Shown here: in pieces, positions 50,640-53,871 of the stretch
How the letters are laid out: every line of letters starts with the position of its first letter
Position numbering within the stretch: position 1 is the stretch's first letter
Source: Ruminococcus sp. AM22-13
Lineage (GTDB): Bacteria > Bacillota > Clostridia > Lachnospirales > Lachnospiraceae
Reading direction: 5' to 3'
NCBI RefSeq assembly: GCF_003471165.1
Contig: NZ_QRIL01000026.1
Location: forward strand, 1-53,871
Length of the DNA stretch: 53,871 nucleotides
Made by a program: the position numbers and the translations under genes
The notes under the pieces: model-generated
What the model was told of the DNA's origin: nothing
The model's input: the letters and a program-made list of their open reading frames with translations, nothing else
The model's database searches: none

Positions 50640-50958
50640 ATAAAAAAAGTCCGCCCCACGCAGGGACGGACATATAATATTCCGTAACCACCCTGTTTCA
50701 TCTTTGAAACAAGTACGATTCTGCAACGTACCGATATACGCGGCTCCTGTAACGGGGGGCGGACGGGGAAGCTTACTGTGAATGCGGCGATATCTGTGAT
50801 GGCTGTATTCAAGGTTCGGCTTTCCTTCTCGGGGATGATATTCGAAACAGGTCTGTCGCTGCATTTCACCGGACTGCAGCTCTCTGGGGACAGGTGGACT
50901 GTTTTTACTGGTTCCCTTCATTGAATTTATGCGTTATAGGTTTAGCTGTTTAAAAAAC
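50640..50958 (-). ncRNA. T-box leader controlling the TRAP transporter operon
   Basis: The transcript from the promoter at 50966-50994 has T-box hallmarks in order: AGAGAGC with GGTGAAA in stem I, a specifier-loop line GAATATCATCCCCGAG (50828-50843 on the minus strand), the T-box bulge GGGTGGTTACGG (50682-50693), and a terminator GTCCG...CGGAC (50649-50671) with seven T. The TGGT of the bulge would pair with ACCA of uncharged tRNA. The specifier reads ATC (Ile, followed by the usual purine) or, one base over, TAT (Tyr); Ile is favoured. Amino-acid starvation should allow readthrough into dctQM. Confidence 0.85.
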
Positions 50959-50965
50959 TAAAGCA

Positions 50966-50994
50966 ATTTTAACGCGATTTGTTTTGAAAGTCAA
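50966..50994 (-). promoter_or_regulatory. Promoter of the T-box/TRAP operon
   Basis: On the minus strand TTGACT (50989-50994), 17 bases, TAAAAT (50966-50971). Confidence 0.8.
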
Positions 50995-51057
50995 GAGGTT
51001 TTTGTAAGTATTTGGGGGAAGTTTGTTGGCGTGGGGCGTACACAGACAATAAGGGAC

Positions 51058-51274
51058 GCGCGAAGTAGCATCTATCTGCAGGTTCAGTTCCGGGGGCTAA
51101 GTAACTCTAAGGTGAGGGAAAATCCGCTAAAAGCATGAAGAAAAATGCAAAACTCGCTCCGTTGCAGAACTCCGCTCAGACAGGTTGCTATTTTTCTTCA
51201 TAACGCGGATTTCCCCCACCTAAGAGTTACTAAGCCCCCTCCAAATTCACCTGCAAAGAGATGCTGCTTCGCGC
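51058..51274. repeat. 217-bp near-complete palindrome (foldback element)
   Basis: Three nested arms pair in order: GCGCGAAGTAGCATCT with AGATGCTGCTTCGCGC, then GGGGGCTAAGTAACTCT with AGAGTTACTAAGCCCCC, then GCATGAAGAAAAATGCAA with TTGCTATTTTTCTTCAT. The unpaired centre is about 40 bases (ACTCGCTCCGTTGC and on). Only scattered mismatches break the symmetry. No protein is apparent and no target duplication was recognised. Confidence 0.8.
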
Positions 51275-51396
51275 TGGGGATTGGAAGTGTAAGAGGGAAC
51301 AGTAATGACTGTAATGCTGGACGTAAAGAGGTTGATTCTGTTAGAGAAAAGACTTACAATCATAAGTACATACAAGTAACAGGGAAAGGAGAAGGA

Positions 51397-51663
51397 ATGG
51401 TTTTATTTTATGGAAGTAAAGAAATTGTTGTGTATCCGAGTATAAGAAAGTCTATTTATAATAGAGATTTTTATTTTGGATTTTATTGTACTGCGAATAA
51501 AGAGCAGGCAGAAAGGTGTGCAATCAGGTATATCGTGAAGCGTGTTACTGAGAACAGAGTAAATAGTAACAACAGTAATGATTTGTCGGATTACATCATC
51601 AGGCTTTTCTTGCCAGTGCTTAAAGAACAGGATATAATATTTTTAACCGAAGTAAACAGATAA
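51397..51663 (+). CDS. DUF3990-like fragment with a MITE-derived insertion
   Basis: This 88-residue frame starts MVLFYGSKEIVVYPSIRKSI and contains FYFGFYCTANKEQAERCA, the N-terminal signature of DUF3990 proteins (ADP-ribosyltransferase-like toxins, usually about 150 residues). The codons for YIVKRVTENRVNSNNSN (51525-51575) come from the right end of the GTTACTGTTC element, and the rest of the domain is missing apart from a short tail. AAAGGAGAAGGA precedes the ATG. It is most likely an inactivated gene rescued as a short open frame. Confidence 0.55.
   Translation: MVLFYGSKEIVVYPSIRKSIYNRDFYFGFYCTANKEQAERCAIRYIVKRVTENRVNSNNSNDLSDYIIRLFLPVLKEQDIIFLTEVNR
51531..51572 (+). repeat. Degenerate right end (copy E) of the MITE family inside a reading frame
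   Basis: ATCGTGAAGCGTGTTACTG followed by AGAACAGAGTAAATAGTAAC matches the right end of copy D (ATCGCGAAGCGTGTTACTG and GGAGTGAACAGTAAC) with a few changes. The left end is absent. Confidence 0.65.
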
Positions 51664-51755
51664 TCTTTTGCCATATTCGTGGAAAGAACAGAGTATAGGT
51701 GAAATATATAAATGATATACAATGCGAAACGTCAGAAAAGAGGTGGAAATAAATA

Positions 51756-53345
51756 GTGAAGGTATTTAATACGACAGGTGTATGTGTTCCTAAGAAGCAT
51801 TATATGGTAAATATAGAGAATCGTTTGAAAAAAATAAAGAAACTGGTGGATGGTGAAAGTTATTTTGTCATTAATAAGGCGCGTCAGTATGGAAAAACTA
51901 CTACGCTCAGAGCCTTGAATCAGTATTTAAAGAATGACTACCATGTTGTATTTATAGATTTTCAGACATTTAGTAATGCTGATTTCGGCGCAGAAAACAT
52001 TTTTTCGACTTCTTTTGCAATGGAATTTACGGAGTTATTTGATCATAATGATTATGAAGAGAATACGAAACTTAAAAATGCGTTGAAAAAACTGGAAGTG
52101 GAATCGGAAAGTGAACGATTTACATTAAGACCTCTTTTTAAAAACTTACGTCAGATCTGTGCAGTAACGGACAAGCCTATTGTATTGTTGGTTGATGAAA
52201 TTGACAGTGCGACAAATAACCAGGTGTTTTTAGATTTTCTTGCTCAGTTGCGTGCGATGTATCTTGCCCGTGATATGCAGCCGGCATTTCAGTCGGTGAT
52301 TTTTGCAGGTGTTTATGATATTAAAAACCTGAAGCAGAAGATTCGTTCAGAGGAAGATCATAAGTATAATAGTCCATGGAATATTGCTGCTGATTTTAAT
52401 ATTGATATGAGTTTTTCGAAGGAAGAAATTTCGGGCATGCTGCAGGAATATGAGGATGATCATAACAGTGGGATGGATATTGAAGGCATGTCGAAACTGA
52501 TCTTTGATTATACAGATGGTTATCCATTTCTTGTATCAAGAATATGTCAGTTGATAGATGCTTTTGTATATCAGAGAATAGAGGATAAAAAGCTGGCATG
52601 GACGAAAAATGGATTTAATGAAGCTGTTCGTCTGATTCTCTCTGAGAAGAATACATTGTTTGAATCTTTAATTGGAAAATTGCATGATTATCCTGAATTA
52701 AGCAAGCTGATAAAAGGAATTCTTTTTACCGGTAAGTCTTATCCATATAATACAGATGAGGGCATTATTGATATGGCTGCCATGTTTGGATTTATAAAAA
52801 ATCAGAATGGAAATGTGGCTGTAGCGAATCGTATTTTTGAGATACGGCTGTATAATTTTTTTTTATCAGAAGATGAATTGCGTGAGAATGATATTTACAG
52901 AGCCTCCTTACAGGATAAAAACCAATTTATTATAGATGGATGTCTGGATATGAGAAAAGTTCTGGAAAAATTTGTCTGGCATTTTCATGATGTGTTTGGA
53001 AAATGTGGAAAAAGGTTCCTGGAAGAGGAAGGAAGGCTATATTTTTTACTGTATCTACGTCCGATTATCAATGGAACAGGAAATTATTATATTGAGGCTC
53101 AGACGCGAAGCATGCGCAGAACGGATGTTATCGTGGATTATCGGGGAAAACAATATATTATTGAATTGAAGTTGTGGCATGGTGAGGAGTATAATAAACG
53201 TGGAGAAGAACAGATAGTAGATTATCTGAATGAGTATCATACGGATACAGGATATTTATTGAGTTTTAATTTTAATAAAAACAAAGAAATTGGTGTTCAT
53301 GATGTTTTTATTGGAGAAAAGCATATTGTTGAGGCAGTAGTGTGA
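51756..53345 (+). CDS. AAA-like ATPase with C-terminal PD-(D/E)XK nuclease-like domain
   Basis: The 529-residue protein starts at GTG after AGAGGTGG. Walker A-like segment ARQYGKTTTLRAL (about 42-54; the first Gly of the loop is changed, as in the AAA-ATPase-like family) and Walker B PIVLLVDEIDSA (about 144-155) define an ATPase domain. A winged-helix-like middle follows. The C-terminus (about 440-529) has RRTDVIVDYRGKQYIIELKL, giving the Asp and ELK of PD-(D/E)XK nucleases. Proteins of this kind are frequent in gut Firmicutes and Bacteroidetes in variable copies; a function is not established, though mobile-element or defence roles are suspected. Confidence 0.75.
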   Translation: MKVFNTTGVCVPKKHYMVNIENRLKKIKKLVDGESYFVINKARQYGKTTTLRALNQYLKNDYHVVFIDFQTFSNADFGAENIFSTSFAMEFTELFDHNDYEENTKLKNALKKLEVESESERFTLRPLFKNLRQICAVTDKPIVLLVDEIDSATNNQVFLDFLAQLRAMYLARDMQPAFQSVIFAGVYDIKNLKQKIRSEEDHKYNSPWNIAADFNIDMSFSKEEISGMLQEYEDDHNSGMDIEGMSKLIFDYTDGYPFLVSRICQLIDAFVYQRIEDKKLAWTKNGFNEAVRLILSEKNTLFESLIGKLHDYPELSKLIKGILFTGKSYPYNTDEGIIDMAAMFGFIKNQNGNVAVANRIFEIRLYNFFLSEDELRENDIYRASLQDKNQFIIDGCLDMRKVLEKFVWHFHDVFGKCGKRFLEEEGRLYFLLYLRPIINGTGNYYIEAQTRSMRRTDVIVDYRGKQYIIELKLWHGEEYNKRGEEQIVDYLNEYHTDTGYLLSFNFNKNKEIGVHDVFIGEKHIVEAVV

Positions 53346-53367
53346 TATAAGAAAGGAGCAAATGATT

Positions 53368-53760
53368 ATGGATTTAAAGAATTATTCAACAGGTGTACAG
53401 CACATCGGGATTCCGACGAATGATATTGAGAAAACGGTGGAGTTTTATCATAAGCTAGGATTTGAGACGGCGTTTGAGACTGTGAATGAGGACGCGAATG
53501 AGAAGGTTGTTTTTCTGAAGCTGGGAACTTTGGTTGTGGAGACTTATGAGAATCATGCGGCGAAGATGGAGCATGGGGCGATTGATCATGTTGCGCTTGA
53601 TGTGAGAGACATTGAGGAGATTTTTCGGTATATTAATGAATCTGGTCTGAATTCCACACAGGATACGATTCATTTTCTGCCGTTCTGGGAAAATGGTGTG
53701 AAGTTCTTTACGATTGAAGGACCAAATAAGGAGAAAGTGGAGTTTAGCCAGTATCTGTAA
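53368..53760 (+). CDS. VOC-family (glyoxalase-like) protein
   Basis: This 130-residue protein has one full VOC module: VQHIGIPTNDIEKTVEFYHKL at the start (His metal ligand near 12), the Glu in TLVVETYE, DHVALDVRDIEE (second His) and FFTIEGPNKEKVEFSQY (final Glu). Members dimerise and use a metal for isomerase, dioxygenase or resistance reactions; the substrate cannot be told. The ATG at 53368 is better spaced from AAAGGAG than that at 53362. It follows the AAA gene by 22 bases. Confidence 0.85.
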   Translation: MDLKNYSTGVQHIGIPTNDIEKTVEFYHKLGFETAFETVNEDANEKVVFLKLGTLVVETYENHAAKMEHGAIDHVALDVRDIEEIFRYINESGLNSTQDTIHFLPFWENGVKFFTIEGPNKEKVEFSQYL

Positions 53761-53871
53761 GTGAAAGTGTACCAGAGTGGTTTTGAAAAAAGTTGCTGTA
53801 TTTTTCATATATCAAATGAAAATACGAGGCTGTAAAAAATCTTGTGTCTTTGGAAAGTGAATCTTTCTGAT

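Overview
The window looks like a gut Lachnospiraceae-type Firmicute (Clostridia). The supporting signs are AGGAGG-type ribosome binding sites, low to moderate GC, many clostridial mobile-element families (MobV and MobA/MobL relaxases, TnpV, XRE/ImmA modules), a T-box leader, and a Clostridia-style NRPS ending in a reductase. No rRNA, tRNA or CRISPR array was seen.

Positions 1-16268 are a stack of mobile elements. First is a mobilizable element (xis, int, MobC-like, RepA-like ATPase, probable oriT, MobV relaxase, tnpV) carrying a resistance pair: an ABC-F ribosome protection factor behind an attenuator, and a lincosamide nucleotidyltransferase (63-7291). Next is the control end of a second element. 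It has a divergent XRE repressor and xis pair with palindromic operators and, downstream of the repressor, a compact operon of a stand-alone colicin E3-type RNase, an acidic probable immunity protein and an ImmA/IrrE metalloprotease. Its integrase is truncated next to an IS4-family element, which is itself interrupted by a 490-bp remnant of a recombinase-in-trio element with a 9-bp target duplication. A second, decayed trio-type element follows, then a MobA/MobL relaxase whose C-terminus is a TnpV tail.

Positions 16271-20348 are a Fur-family-controlled metal (probably zinc) ABC uptake operon. The region 20358-21429 is a scar of broken genes.

Positions 21501-33505 form a natural-product locus: a MATE exporter fused to an anti-sigma-type ATPase domain, a 3000-residue three-module NRPS with a terminal thioester reductase (predicted tripeptide aldehyde or derivative), a STAS anti-sigma-factor antagonist, and an Sfp-type phosphopantetheinyl transferase. 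A REC-GGDEF-EAL protein follows. The fused ATPase domain and the STAS protein resemble the two halves of a partner switch.

Positions 33975-53760 are mostly chromosomal housekeeping and transport: pgi, a Nudix hydrolase, thrH, a MarR-controlled heterodimeric ABC exporter, a CobW-like GTPase, a TRAP transporter under T-box control whose large permease carries two near-identical tethered substrate-binding domains, an AAA ATPase with a nuclease-like tail, and a VOC protein. This half is peppered with non-coding palindromic elements. They include a MITE family (ends GTTACTGTTCAC) with 7-8 bp target duplications and exchangeable internal hairpins, two larger foldback elements, a cloverleaf-like structure, and a 26-residue hydrophobic type I toxin-like peptide.
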